This document shows positions 1 through 8,550 of a DNA stretch of 64,000 nt, piece by piece. Origin of the DNA: Streptomyces sp. NBC_00483 (lineage in GTDB: Bacteria > Actinomycetota > Actinomycetes > Streptomycetales > Streptomycetaceae); assembly GCF_036013745.1 (NCBI RefSeq), contig NZ_CP107880.1, positions 1,984,001-2,048,000 on the forward strand. The letters run 5' to 3'. The notes beneath the pieces were generated by a model. The model made no database searches, was not told the DNA's origin, and saw only the letters and a list, made by a program, of their open reading frames with translations. The first letter of the stretch is position 1; every line of letters starts with the position of its first letter. A program made the position numbers and the translations under genes.

Positions 1-1
1 A

Positions 2-1525
2 GTGCTGTTCACCGCCCTCACCAAGTACGACGGCACACGCGTGCGGACGCTGCGCGCGCGAGAGTTCCACCAGATCGCGGGCCGTGCGGGTCGCGCCGGG
101 TTCGACACGGCGGGCTTCGTCGTGGCGCAGGCACCCGAGCACGTCATCGAGAACGAGAAGGCGCTCAACAAGGCAGGCGACGACCCCAAGAAGCGCCGCA
201 AGGTGGTCCGCAAGAAGGCCCCGGAGGGCTTCGTCGCCTGGACGGAGAGCACCTTCGAGAAGCTGATCGGCTCCGACCCGGAGCCGCTCACCTCGCGCTT
301 CCGTGTCACGCACACGATGCTCCTGTCGGTCATCGCCCGCCCGGGCAACGCCTTCGACGCGATGCGGCACCTCCTCGAGGACAACCACGAGCCGCGCAAG
401 GCGCAGCTGCGGCACATCCGCCGGGCCATCGCGATCTACCGCTCGCTCCTGGACGGCGGCATCGTCGAGAAGCTGGACACGCCGGATCCGACCGGCCGCA
501 TCGTGCGCCTGACCGTCGACCTGCAACAGGACTTCGCGCTCAACCAGCCGCTGTCGACGTTCGCCCTCGCCTCGTTCGACCTGCTCGACCAGGAGTCGCC
601 CTCGTACGCCCTCGACATGGTCTCCGTCGTGGAGTCCACGCTCGACGACCCGCGGCAGATCCTGCACGCCCAGCAGAACAAGGCGCGCGGCGAGGCCGTC
701 GGCCAGATGAAGGCGGACGGGGTCGAGTACGAGGACCGGATGGAGCGCCTCCAGGACATCTCGTACCCGAAGCCCCTGGAGGAGCTGCTCTTCCACGCCT
801 ACGACACCTACCGGCAGAGCCACCCGTGGGTCGGCGACCACCCGCTGTCCCCGAAGTCCGTGATCCGCGACATGTACGAACGCGCCATGACCTTCACGGA
901 GTTCGTGTCCCACTACGAGCTCGCCCGCACCGAGGGCATCGTCCTGCGCTACCTGGCGAGCGCGTACAAGACGCTCGACCACACGGTGCCCGACGACCTG
1001 AAGTCGGAGGACCTGGAGGACCTGATCGCCTGGCTCGGCGAGATGGTGCGCCAGGTCGACTCCAGCCTCCTGGACGAGTGGGAGCAGCTCGCCAACCCGG
1101 GTGAGATGACCGCCGAGGAGGCCCAGGAGAAGGCCGACCAGGTCAAGCCGGTCACGGCGAACGCGCGCGCCTTCCGGGTCCTCGTCCGCAACGCCATGTT
1201 CCGCCGCATCGAACTCGCGGCGCTCGACAACGTCGAGGAACTCGGCGAGCTGGACGGCGACTCGGGCTGGAACGCGGACGCCTGGGGCGACGCGATGGAC
1301 AAGTACTGGGACGAGTACGAGGACCTCGGCACCGGCCCCGACGCGCGCGGCCCCAAGCTGCTCATGATCGAGGAGGACCCGGAGCACGGGCTGTGGAAGG
1401 TCCGCCAGACCTTCGCGGACCCGAACGGCGACCACGACTGGGGCATCAGCGCCGAGGTCGACCTCGCGGCATCCGACACCGAGGGCCGTGCCGTCGTCCG
1501 GGTCACGGACGTCGGTCAGTTGTAA
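2..1525 (+). CDS. DEAD/DEAH-box RNA helicase, C-terminal part (5' end outside window)
   Basis: The frame is open from the window edge, so only the last 507 or so residues of a larger superfamily 2 helicase are visible. Helicase motif VI lies at the start (QIAGRAGRAGFD, about residues 24-35), so the ATPase core lies upstream of the window. A short basic patch (KKRRKVVRKK, about residue 61) is followed by a long alpha-helical C-terminal region of the type found in actinobacterial Ski2-like helicases with a DUF3516-like tail. The expected role is ATP-driven unwinding or remodelling of RNA in the cytoplasm. The first in-frame GTG at position 2 is not a real start. The thioesterase gene follows 82 bases later on the same strand. 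Confidence 0.88.
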   Translation: MLFTALTKYDGTRVRTLRAREFHQIAGRAGRAGFDTAGFVVAQAPEHVIENEKALNKAGDDPKKRRKVVRKKAPEGFVAWTESTFEKLIGSDPEPLTSRFRVTHTMLLSVIARPGNAFDAMRHLLEDNHEPRKAQLRHIRRAIAIYRSLLDGGIVEKLDTPDPTGRIVRLTVDLQQDFALNQPLSTFALASFDLLDQESPSYALDMVSVVESTLDDPRQILHAQQNKARGEAVGQMKADGVEYEDRMERLQDISYPKPLEELLFHAYDTYRQSHPWVGDHPLSPKSVIRDMYERAMTFTEFVSHYELARTEGIVLRYLASAYKTLDHTVPDDLKSEDLEDLIAWLGEMVRQVDSSLLDEWEQLANPGEMTAEEAQEKADQVKPVTANARAFRVLVRNAMFRRIELAALDNVEELGELDGDSGWNADAWGDAMDKYWDEYEDLGTGPDARGPKLLMIEEDPEHGLWKVRQTFADPNGDHDWGISAEVDLAASDTEGRAVVRVTDVGQL

Positions 1526-1607
1526 TTCCAAGGACGGTCGGACGGTAGATTCCGGCCGCGCCCCTGCGCCGGTCCCCTCCGGCCGCACACACGAGAGAGA
1601 TCCACCC

Positions 1608-2480
1608 ATGACGAATCCTGCGGAGCGGCTCGTCGACCTGCTCGACCTGGAGCAGATCGAGGTCAACATCTTCCGCGGACTCAGCCCGGACGAGTCCCTC
1701 CAGCGCGTCTTCGGCGGACAGGTCGCGGGCCAGGCCCTGGTGGCGGCGGGACGCACCACCGAGGGCGACCGCCCCGTGCACTCGCTGCACGCGTACTTCA
1801 TTCGCCCCGGCCGCCCCGGCGTGCCGATCGTGTACCAGGTCGAGCGGATGCGCGACGGGCGCTCGTTCACCACGCGGCGCGTCACCGCCGTGCAGCAGGG
1901 CCGCACGATCTTCAATCTCACCGCCTCCTTCCACAAGCCCGAAGAGGGTGCCTTCGAGCACCAGTTGCCGCCGGCCCGGCAGGTTCCGGATCCGGATTCG
2001 CTGCCGACGATCGCCGACGAGGTGCGGGGCCATCTGGGCGCGCTGCCCGACGCCCTGGAGCGGATGGCCCGCCGGCAGCCCTTCGACATCCGCTACGTCG
2101 ACCGGCTGCGCTGGTCGCCCGAGGACATCGAGGCGGCCGAGCCGCGCAGCGCGGTGTGGATGCGTGCCGTGGGCCCCCTCGGCGACGATCCGCTCGTGCA
2201 CACGTGCGCGCTCACCTACGCGAGCGATATGACGCTGCTCGACGCCGTGCGGCTGCCGGTCGAACCGCTGTGGGGTCCGCGCGGCTTCGATATGGCCTCG
2301 CTCGACCACGCCATGTGGTTCCACCGTCCTTTCCGTGCCGATGAGTGGTTCCTGTACGACCAGGAGTCGCCGATCGCGACGGGCGGCCGTGGCCTTGCCC
2401 GTGGCCGCATCTACGACACGGAGGGCCGCCTGCTGGTCTCCGTGGTCCAAGAGGGGCTGTTCCGCAAGCTCGAGGGCTGA
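1608..2480 (+). CDS. tesB: Acyl-CoA thioesterase II (TesB family)
   Basis: A 290-residue double hot-dog enzyme, the usual TesB length, expected to hydrolyse acyl-CoA to free fatty acid and CoA in the cytoplasm. The N-terminal half carries RVFGGQVAGQAL (residues 33-44). The C-terminal half carries the Asp-Thr-Gln style active site: Asp207 in YASDMTLL, Ser231 in ASLDHAMWFHRPF and Gln281 in VVQEGL. Family knowledge: E. coli TesB has Thr where this protein has Ser231, a conservative change. The ATG at 1608 is chosen because the conserved N-terminus starts there and GAGAGA lies 7-12 bases upstream; the longer upstream frame (from 1488) overlaps the helicase and has no family similarity. Confidence 0.93.
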   Translation: MTNPAERLVDLLDLEQIEVNIFRGLSPDESLQRVFGGQVAGQALVAAGRTTEGDRPVHSLHAYFIRPGRPGVPIVYQVERMRDGRSFTTRRVTAVQQGRTIFNLTASFHKPEEGAFEHQLPPARQVPDPDSLPTIADEVRGHLGALPDALERMARRQPFDIRYVDRLRWSPEDIEAAEPRSAVWMRAVGPLGDDPLVHTCALTYASDMTLLDAVRLPVEPLWGPRGFDMASLDHAMWFHRPFRADEWFLYDQESPIATGGRGLARGRIYDTEGRLLVSVVQEGLFRKLEG

Positions 2481-2540
2481 CCGGGCGCGGGGCCGGCGCT
2501 CCGCGCCGGGCGACCGAACAGGCGCGGGCCGTGCGGCGGT

Positions 2541-3419
2541 TCAGGCTCCTCTTCCGACGAGGCGGGCCCACAGGCTCCGCGGCCGCACCTCCGGAGGCTC
2601 GGCGACGGGCTCCGGCGGGGCCTGCGGCAGCGCCGCCGCGGGCTCCATGTGCCCGGCGGGCCGTGGTGCGGGGCTCCGCCTGCGGGCCTCCTCCAGGTTG
2701 AGCAGCAGGTTCCCGCGCAGCCAGCTGATCTCGTCCGGTTCGTCGGCGGTCAGGATGCGCTGGACGATCGCGGCGTTGGGCGACTCCGGTGCTCCGTACC
2801 AGAACTCGTCGGGCCGCAGTCGCTGCAGATGGGCCCGCTCGTAGGGGCTCACGACGAGTTCAGCGAGCTGCGTCGGGTCCAGGAGCGTGGCGACGGCCGC
2901 CGCCCGGTCCCATGGCCCGTCGGCCTGCCCGAGCAGATATCCGGCGTGCCTGGCCCGCCAGTTCTTCGGCCGCAGATCCGCACCGTCCTGCAGCCTGGCG
3001 CGCACCCTGTCGGGCGCCCGCCCCGTCAGGAGCGGCCCGTTGACCTCTGCCCCCGCGAACTCCCGTAGTTCCTGGGCGAGATACAGCCACACCACCGTGC
3101 GGTACCGGTTGACGTAGAACTTCGCGGGCGTCAGCATCCCGGCGCGAGCCAGCCTGGTGAACCGGCTCGACGGGATGTCCATGAGCCCGGCGCCCTCCGC
3201 CGTGCCCACGACCTTGACCTGCTCGAGCAGCGTGTTGGGGAACCCTTCGGCCTCACGGATGCGGACGATCTCCTCGCGCGGGACACGGCGTCGGCCGCCG
3301 CCCGGTGCCGGGACGGTACGGATGCGGCCCAGCCGGACGGCGAGGTCGAACTCGCCCCGTTTCAGCCCCAGTTCCCGCGCCGCGCTGCTCTGAGGCCTGG
3401 TCATGATGTCGCCTTGCAC
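2541..3419 (-). CDS. DUF6397-like actinomycete protein, function unknown
   Basis: A 292-residue protein with no enzyme motif I can recognise. The N-terminus (ARELGLKRGEFDLAVRLGRI, then RRRVPREEIVRIREAEGFP) reads like a MerR/excisionase-type winged helix, so nucleic-acid binding is possible but not shown. The tail (from about residue 245) is rich in Pro, Arg and Ala and probably disordered. I recall the pattern as the Streptomyces DUF6397 family; that assignment is from memory. The start is GTG at 3419, with GGGGGAG seven bases before it; an ATG five codons inside (3404) is the alternative. It is convergent with the thioesterase gene. Confidence 0.75.
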   Translation of the reverse strand: MQGDIMTRPQSSAARELGLKRGEFDLAVRLGRIRTVPAPGGGRRRVPREEIVRIREAEGFPNTLLEQVKVVGTAEGAGLMDIPSSRFTRLARAGMLTPAKFYVNRYRTVVWLYLAQELREFAGAEVNGPLLTGRAPDRVRARLQDGADLRPKNWRARHAGYLLGQADGPWDRAAAVATLLDPTQLAELVVSPYERAHLQRLRPDEFWYGAPESPNAAIVQRILTADEPDEISWLRGNLLLNLEEARRRSPAPRPAGHMEPAAALPQAPPEPVAEPPEVRPRSLWARLVGRGA

Positions 3420-3547
3420 GATGGTTCTCCCCCGTCTGCGAATCAGACGCAGTCACTCTCCGTGACCACTCGAGAGAACCGTAGCTCGGATCGGCCAGGC
3501 CCGTGCGAGCCTGTGGATAACCCTTCCGACCCCCGCATCGCCGCAGG

Positions 3548-3961
3548 TCAGAGGTCTGCGAGCGGACCTCGCTCCGGATTGCGCGGGTCGACGGTGAGAC
3601 GTTCGCCGACCCGGTGCACCAGCAGCGTCATCTCGTACGCGACCTGCCCGATGTCGGCCTCGGCCGCGCTGAGCACGCACAGGCAGCTGCCCTCGCCCGC
3701 CGCGGTGACGAACAGCACCGCGTCGTCGAACTCGACCATGGTCTGGCGCACTCCGCCGGTGCCGAAGTACCTTCCGGATCCCTTGGCCAGGCTGTGCAGT
3801 CCGGACGAGACCGCGGCGAGGTGCTCGGCGTCCTCGCGGCGCAGGCCCGTGCTCGCCCCCGTCACCAGGCCGTCGTTGGACAGGACCAGAGCGTGCCGCA
3901 CATGTTCGACGCGCTGCGTCAGGTCGTCCAGCAGCCAACCGAGTCCTTCGTACTGCCCCAT
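3548..3961 (-). CDS. Roadblock/LC7-domain protein (second CvnB-like copy)
   Basis: A 137-residue protein of the roadblock/LC7 (MglB-like) family, small dimeric proteins that act as partners or GTPase-activating proteins of MglA/CvnD-type GTPases. The pattern LRREDAEHLAAVSSGLHSLA, then GTGGVRQTMVEFD and ADIGQVAYEMTLLVHRVGE, is nearly the same as in the roadblock protein at 5529-5969, so the two are paralogues within one neighbourhood. The start is the ATG at 3961 (MGQYEGLGWLL), where the roadblock fold begins; the frame is open further upstream but that stretch is not family-like. A split-barrel oxidoreductase gene on the opposite strand separates it from cvnD, so it has its own promoter. It may serve the same conservon. 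Confidence 0.88.
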   Translation of the reverse strand: MGQYEGLGWLLDDLTQRVEHVRHALVLSNDGLVTGASTGLRREDAEHLAAVSSGLHSLAKGSGRYFGTGGVRQTMVEFDDAVLFVTAAGEGSCLCVLSAAEADIGQVAYEMTLLVHRVGERLTVDPRNPERGPLADL

Positions 3962-4079
3962 GGTCCCCTGTCCCCGCTTCCCTGTGGCTCCCCGCCCCGG
4001 AGGGGATCCGCTCCCCTGGCCGGAGGATTCACTCGCAAGCCTTCCCCACGGTGGGCATCCGGGCAAGGAGGATGGGCGC

Positions 4080-4508
4080 ATGGCACACAAGATGACCGAT
4101 GAGGAATGGAAGGCCTTCGTCTCCGAGGGCACTCACACCGCCAAGTTGTCCACCGTGCGGGCCGACGGCAGCCCGCACATCGCGCCCGTCTGGTTCGTCC
4201 TCGACGGCGACGACATCGTGTTCAACACCGGCAAGGACACGGTCAAGGGGCGCAACCTGGCCCGGGACGGGCGGGTCGCCCTCTGCGTCGACGACGAGCG
4301 GCCCCCGTTCTCGTTCGTGTCGATCCAGGGCCGCGCCGAGCTCAGCGAGGACGCGGACGAGCTGCTGGATTCGGCCACCAGGATCGGCGGCCGGTACATG
4401 GGCCAGGAGCGCGCCGAGGAGTTCGGCCGGCGCAACGCGGTGCCGGGTGAACTCGTCGTCCGCGTACGGGTCGAGAAGGTCGTGGCGCTGGGCGACATGG
4501 CCGGCTGA
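4080..4508 (+). CDS. PPOX-class F420/FMN-dependent split-barrel oxidoreductase
   Basis: A 142-residue pyridoxamine-5'-phosphate-oxidase-like (flavin/deazaflavin split barrel) protein. Typical blocks are AKLSTVRADGSPHIAPVWFV (residues 20-39), a strand-turn containing DDIVFNTGKDTVKGRNLARD and GRVALCVDDERPPF, and a late FGRRNAVPGELVVRVRVEKV. Family members bind F420 or FMN and reduce varied small molecules; the substrate cannot be told. The ATG at 4080 has AAGGAGG eight bases upstream, a very good ribosome site. It sits alone on the plus strand between two minus-strand signalling genes, convergent with cvnD (18 bases between stops). Confidence 0.88.
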   Translation: MAHKMTDEEWKAFVSEGTHTAKLSTVRADGSPHIAPVWFVLDGDDIVFNTGKDTVKGRNLARDGRVALCVDDERPPFSFVSIQGRAELSEDADELLDSATRIGGRYMGQERAEEFGRRNAVPGELVVRVRVEKVVALGDMAG

Positions 4509-4526
4509 ACCGGCCGGCCACCCGCG

Positions 4527-5135
4527 TCAGCCCACGGAGTCGAGCAGCCGGGCGGAGTGCATGCGCCCGGCGTACTCGACCAGTCTGATCAGCACCTCCT
4601 TCCCAGAGTCACGGTCGCGCGCGTCGCACAGCACCACGGGTGTCCCGCGGTCGAGGTCCAGGGCGCGGGCCACTTCGTGCGCCCCGAAGGCCTTGCTGTC
4701 CGCGAAGCAGTTCACCGCCACGACGAACGGAATGTGCCGGTGCTCGAAGTAGTCCACGGCGGGGAAGCAGTCCTCGAGCCGCCGGGTGTCCGCGAGGACC
4801 ACGGCGCCGAGCGAGCCCTGCGAGAGCTCGTCCCACAGGAACCAGAAGCGGTCCTGGCCCGGCGTGCCGAACAGGTAGAGAGACAGGCCGGACCTGATGG
4901 TGATGCGGCCGAAGTCCATGGCGACGGTCGTGGTCGTCTTGCGTTCGACCGCCCCGGTGTCGTCCACGTGCTGGCCCACTTCGCTCAGGCGTTCCTCGGT
5001 GCGCAGCGGCCTGATCTCGCTGACCGAGCCGACCAGGGTGGTCTTGCCCACCCCGAATCCGCCCGCGACCAGTATCTTCAGGGCCAGGGCCGTGGTGGGG
5101 CCGTCGGCCGTGGTGTCAGAGTGCTCTGAGCCCAT
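4527..5135 (-). CDS. cvnD: Conservon small GTPase (CvnD)
   Basis: A 202-residue Ras-like GTP-binding protein, last gene of the conservon. Residues 25-32 (GGFGVGKT) are the P-loop, GTPGQ at 90-94 is the switch-II (G3) motif, and VNCFAD at 141-146 is a degenerate NKxD. Family knowledge: in Streptomyces conservons CvnA-D form a membrane complex resembling a eukaryotic G-protein-coupled receptor system, and CvnD is the nucleotide switch. Its start overlaps the end of the DUF742 gene by 20 bases, so the two are translationally coupled. Confidence 0.94.
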   Translation of the reverse strand: MGSEHSDTTADGPTTALALKILVAGGFGVGKTTLVGSVSEIRPLRTEERLSEVGQHVDDTGAVERKTTTTVAMDFGRITIRSGLSLYLFGTPGQDRFWFLWDELSQGSLGAVVLADTRRLEDCFPAVDYFEHRHIPFVVAVNCFADSKAFGAHEVARALDLDRGTPVVLCDARDRDSGKEVLIRLVEYAGRMHSARLLDSVG

Positions 5136-5511
5136 CGATGACTTCTCTCAGGATCTTCTCGTCAGGTAGCTGTGCGGGCGGCACCGGCCTGCTGACCTTC
5201 ACGCAGGCCAGTTCGAGCAGGTCGCCGAGGAGCACACGGACCACGCCCACGGGTACGTCGGTGCCCGCGGCCAGTTCGGCGACCGTCTGGGTCTCCGTGC
5301 GGCACAGCTCGATGATCGACCGGTGCTCGGGACCGAGGGCGGTGTCGTCGTGGGTGCCGGGTGCCGCGGTGTCGAGCGACACCAGGGCGATCAGGTCGAA
5401 GTGCGCTCCCTGGGGCCCCGGCGCGGTCCGTCCACCGGTCATCGCGTAGGGGCGGACCAGGGGCCCGGCCTCTTGGTCGAACCACTGGCTGCCGGGGTCG
5501 TTGTCGTTCAT
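5116..5511 (-). CDS. cvnC: DUF742 winged-helix protein of conservon (CvnC)
   Basis: A 131-residue DUF742 protein, third member of the conservon. The hallmark LVRPYAMTGGRT is at about residues 18-29. A winged-helix-like half follows (IELCRTETQTVAELAAGTDV, then VPVGVVRVLLGDLLELACVKV) and the protein ends in the typical EKILREVIDGLRAL. The biochemical role is not known. It lies 17 bases downstream of the roadblock gene and overlaps cvnD by 20 bases, so the set is one transcription unit read leftward. Confidence 0.93.
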   Translation of the reverse strand: MNDNDPGSQWFDQEAGPLVRPYAMTGGRTAPGPQGAHFDLIALVSLDTAAPGTHDDTALGPEHRSIIELCRTETQTVAELAAGTDVPVGVVRVLLGDLLELACVKVSRPVPPAQLPDEKILREVIDGLRAL

Positions 5512-5528
5512 GTCGCCGACCGTGCCCG

Positions 5529-5969
5529 TCAGCCCGCGGTGGGCGGCTGCCCGGCGGCTCTCGGGGCCGTGTAGAGGTGTTCGCCGACCCTTCTGACCAG
5601 GCGCGCCATCTCGTAGGCGACGAGCCCGATATCGGCGGTGCCGGTGCTCAGGACGGCGAGGCAGGAACCGTCGCCTGCGGCCGCCACGAAGAGGAAACCT
5701 TCATCCATCTCGACCATGGTCTGCCGCACTCCGCCCGTGCCGAAGTGCCGCCCTGTGCCCTTGGCGAGGGAGTTGAAGCCGGAGGCGACGGCCGAGAGGT
5801 GTTCGGCGTCCTCCCTGCGCAGGCCGCTGGAGGAGCCGACGGCAAGGCCGTCGTTGGAGAGGATCACGGCATGCCGCAGTTCGGGCACTCGCAGCACCAA
5901 GTCATCAAGGAGCCAGTCGAGTTCGCCGGCACCGTGGGCCGTCCCCGTGGCGCTCGGTTCCTTGATCAT
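5529..5969 (-). CDS. cvnB: Roadblock/LC7 protein of conservon (CvnB)
   Basis: A 146-residue roadblock/LC7 protein. Family blocks are LDWLLDDLVLRVPELRHAVI, LRREDAEHLSAVASGFNSLA, then GTGGVRQTMVEMD and ADIGLVAYEMARLVRRVGE. It probably dimerises and regulates the CvnD GTPase at the membrane. The start codon overlaps the cvnA stop by 4 bases (ATGA type), indicating coupling. A near copy is encoded at 3548-3961. The last 15 residues are a Pro/Ala-rich tail. Confidence 0.94.
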   Translation of the reverse strand: MIKEPSATGTAHGAGELDWLLDDLVLRVPELRHAVILSNDGLAVGSSSGLRREDAEHLSAVASGFNSLAKGTGRHFGTGGVRQTMVEMDEGFLFVAAAGDGSCLAVLSTGTADIGLVAYEMARLVRRVGEHLYTAPRAAGQPPTAG

Positions 5970-8482
5970 GCGCGATCTCCTTCATGGGTGTCGGGGCCGG
6001 GCGGTCGGCCACCGCCTCTGGCCCAGCCGTCCCGGAAGGAGGCCATCCGGGCCCGGACCTGTTCGGGGGTGCGCTCGTCCGGTGCGGGTACGCGCGCGGG
6101 GGACGTGGGTTCGGCCGGCCGCTCGCGCAGTTGGGGCGCGAGGCTGGCCTGGCGTACGCGGCGTGGGAGGCCGTCGGTGGGTGGGTCCGTGTCGTCCCCG
6201 GGGTGTTCGGGGAGCGCGGGCTCCGGTGAGGTGCGCAGGCGCAGTGCGGTGACGCCCGGTGGGTGCCGGGGCCTCTCGGGCTCCGTCGAGGGGGCGAGCG
6301 CCGGGCGGGGCGCCGGCGCGGGGACGGGGTGGCTGTCGTTCATCGGCCCCGCTTCGGGCTCGGGCACGCGCGCGTAGCGGCGCTCTTCCTGGGACAGTTG
6401 GGGCGCGTCATGGGCGCTCGGCCCGATCTCGCCGTCCTTGTGCAGTAGGGGGGTGGGCAGGAGGACGACGGCGGTGGTGCCTCCGTACGGGGACGTACGC
6501 AGGTTCACCTTGATGTCGTGGCGTTTGGCGAGCCTGCTGACCACGAAGAGGCCGAGCTGGTCGCTGTCGAACAGGTCGAGGGCCTCCGAGTGCCCGATGC
6601 GCTGGTTGGCCTCTTCGAGGCTCTCCTTGCCCATGCCGAGGCCGCGGTCCTCGATCTCGATCGCGTACCCGTTGCCGACGGGCTCGCCGCTGATGCGCAC
6701 CTTGGTGTGCGGGGGCGAGAACTGCGCGGCGTTCTCGACGAGTTCGGCCACGAGGTGGGTGAGGTCGGCGACAGCGGCACCGGAGACCTGGGCGGCGGAG
6801 AGGTGGCGCACCTCCACGCGCGCGTAGTCCTCGATCTCGGAGACCGCGGCCCGCACGACGTTCGTCAGTGGGACGGGCTGTCGCCAGGCGCGGCCCGGCG
6901 CGGCTCCGGAGAGGATGATCAGGCTCTCCGCGTGGCGGCGCATCCGTGTGGTGAGGTGGTCGAGCCGGAACAGGTCGCTGAGTTCGCTCGGGTCGTCGGC
7001 GCGGCGCTCCATGCCGTCCAGGAGGCCGAGTTGACGGTGGACGAGGACCTGGCTGCGGCGGGCGAGGTTGACGAAGACCCCGGAGATGCCGCTGGCGAGT
7101 TCGGCGCGCTCCACGGCGGCGTACAGGGCCGCGCGGTGCACCGTGGTGAGCGCCTCGGAGACCTGGCCGGTCTCGTCCTCCGCGGGCGGGCCCTGAGGGG
7201 CTTCGGCCGCCACGTCGATCTCCTCGCCGGCCCGCAACCTGCGCATGGTGTCGGGCAGTTTGCGGCGGGCGATCTCCAACGCGGTGTTGCGCAGGCTGAC
7301 CAGTTCGACGACGAGGCCGCGGCCGATGCGCACGGAGATCACCAGCGAGGCCGCCACGGCGAAGAGTCCGAGCAGGACGGCCCCTCCCGCCGGGGTGAGC
7401 AGTCCGCGGGTGAGCGGGTCCGCGCGGACAGCGGCGCCGCGTGCGGCGTCCGTCTCGATGGCGCGCATCTGGTCCTGCACGGTCACGTACGCCGTGTTCC
7501 AGGCGTCGGCGGACGCGGCGGCGAGCGCCTTCCCGCCCGGGTCCGCGATGAGGGTGCGGTCCTCGACGGCGCGTACGTCTCCGTAGGCGCGGCTTGCCTC
7601 CAGGCGCTTCCATGCGGCGCGTTCGGGCCCGCGCAGGTCGTTCGCGGCCGTGCCGATCAGGTTCCCGCGGGTCCCCACCGCCCCGGTGAACAGCCGCAGC
7701 CGCTCGCCGTCCAGGGAACCGGCGAGGCGTGCGCCGACGAGCACCGCGTTCTCCCGGGCGAGCATCTCGCCGGAGCGGCCGAACTCCAGGAGTACGCGCG
7801 CGTCGGAGCCGAGTTCGGAGTCCTGGATGCCGGTGAGCGAACCGCTGACCGCGAAGGCGCTGTCGACGGTCCTGGTGTACTGCCCGTATGCGTCGTCCCA
7901 GCCGATGCGCCGTTCCTGCACGGCCTTGCGCACACTTCGTAGGTGCTCGACGCCGCCGACGAACGAGTCCAGTCGGCCGGCCACCGCGCGCGGGAGGTCG
8001 GCTCCGTCGGCGACCGTGCCGTCCTTGCCGATACGCAGCGGGGAGACGGCGCGGTCGGTGGTGGCGGCACGGCGTGTGAGGGCGTCGGCGCGGCCGGCGG
8101 TGGGTTCGGTGGCGTAGGCGACGGCTGCGGTGCGTTCGGCCTGCAGGGCGGCGACGGCCGCGCCCACGGGTGCGCGCACCGTCTCGTCGACCCGCTGCAA
8201 CTGCCGTAGCCGCGCGACGTCCTGGGCGGTGCTCACGGTGGCGAAGGCCCACAGGGCGAGCAGCGAGACGACGGGCACCATCAGGAGGCAGATGATCTTC
8301 GCCCGGACCGTACGCGGACGCAGATGCATGGCTCCCCCGCGCGCGGGGGACGCACTGCCGGGCTCCGGCTCCACCAGGACGTCCTCGTCGGCGGGCAGCC
8401 CGGCGTGCGCACGCCGTCCGCGCGCGGGGGCCGAAGTCTCGTGCGGAGGGCCGGAGCTGGGGGTTCTGCGGGGCGGGCGCAT
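5966..8482 (-). CDS. cvnA: Nitrate/nitrite-sensor-type histidine kinase-like protein of conservon (CvnA)
   Basis: An 838-residue membrane sensor if started at ATG 8482. Layout: a charged Pro/Arg-rich leader (1-51), a first membrane helix (about 62-85), an extracytoplasmic NIT-type domain (about 100-340), a second membrane helix (about 350-373), a HAMP-like linker with ETGQVSEAL, a dimerisation helix containing RLDHLTTRMRRH (about 505), and a HATPase domain with N-box ELVENAAQF (about 579) and G-box DRGLGMGKES (about 614). The last 160 residues are a low-complexity Pro/Arg/Glu tail. ATG 8329 (MHLRPRTV) is the alternative start; both candidates have a purine-rich site only 2 bases away. Kinase activity is inferred. 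It heads cvnABCD and follows the MHYT gene by 68 bases. Confidence 0.92.
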   Translation of the reverse strand: MRPPRRTPSSGPPHETSAPARGRRAHAGLPADEDVLVEPEPGSASPARGGAMHLRPRTVRAKIICLLMVPVVSLLALWAFATVSTAQDVARLRQLQRVDETVRAPVGAAVAALQAERTAAVAYATEPTAGRADALTRRAATTDRAVSPLRIGKDGTVADGADLPRAVAGRLDSFVGGVEHLRSVRKAVQERRIGWDDAYGQYTRTVDSAFAVSGSLTGIQDSELGSDARVLLEFGRSGEMLARENAVLVGARLAGSLDGERLRLFTGAVGTRGNLIGTAANDLRGPERAAWKRLEASRAYGDVRAVEDRTLIADPGGKALAAASADAWNTAYVTVQDQMRAIETDAARGAAVRADPLTRGLLTPAGGAVLLGLFAVAASLVISVRIGRGLVVELVSLRNTALEIARRKLPDTMRRLRAGEEIDVAAEAPQGPPAEDETGQVSEALTTVHRAALYAAVERAELASGISGVFVNLARRSQVLVHRQLGLLDGMERRADDPSELSDLFRLDHLTTRMRRHAESLIILSGAAPGRAWRQPVPLTNVVRAAVSEIEDYARVEVRHLSAAQVSGAAVADLTHLVAELVENAAQFSPPHTKVRISGEPVGNGYAIEIEDRGLGMGKESLEEANQRIGHSEALDLFDSDQLGLFVVSRLAKRHDIKVNLRTSPYGGTTAVVLLPTPLLHKDGEIGPSAHDAPQLSQEERRYARVPEPEAGPMNDSHPVPAPAPRPALAPSTEPERPRHPPGVTALRLRTSPEPALPEHPGDDTDPPTDGLPRRVRQASLAPQLRERPAEPTSPARVPAPDERTPEQVRARMASFRDGWARGGGRPPGPDTHEGDRA

Positions 8483-8550
8483 GGCCTCCTCGATCGGGGT
8501 CGGGGCACCTTCGCGCTCCTGGTGCCGGGCCGGTGGCGGTGCGGGGGCGG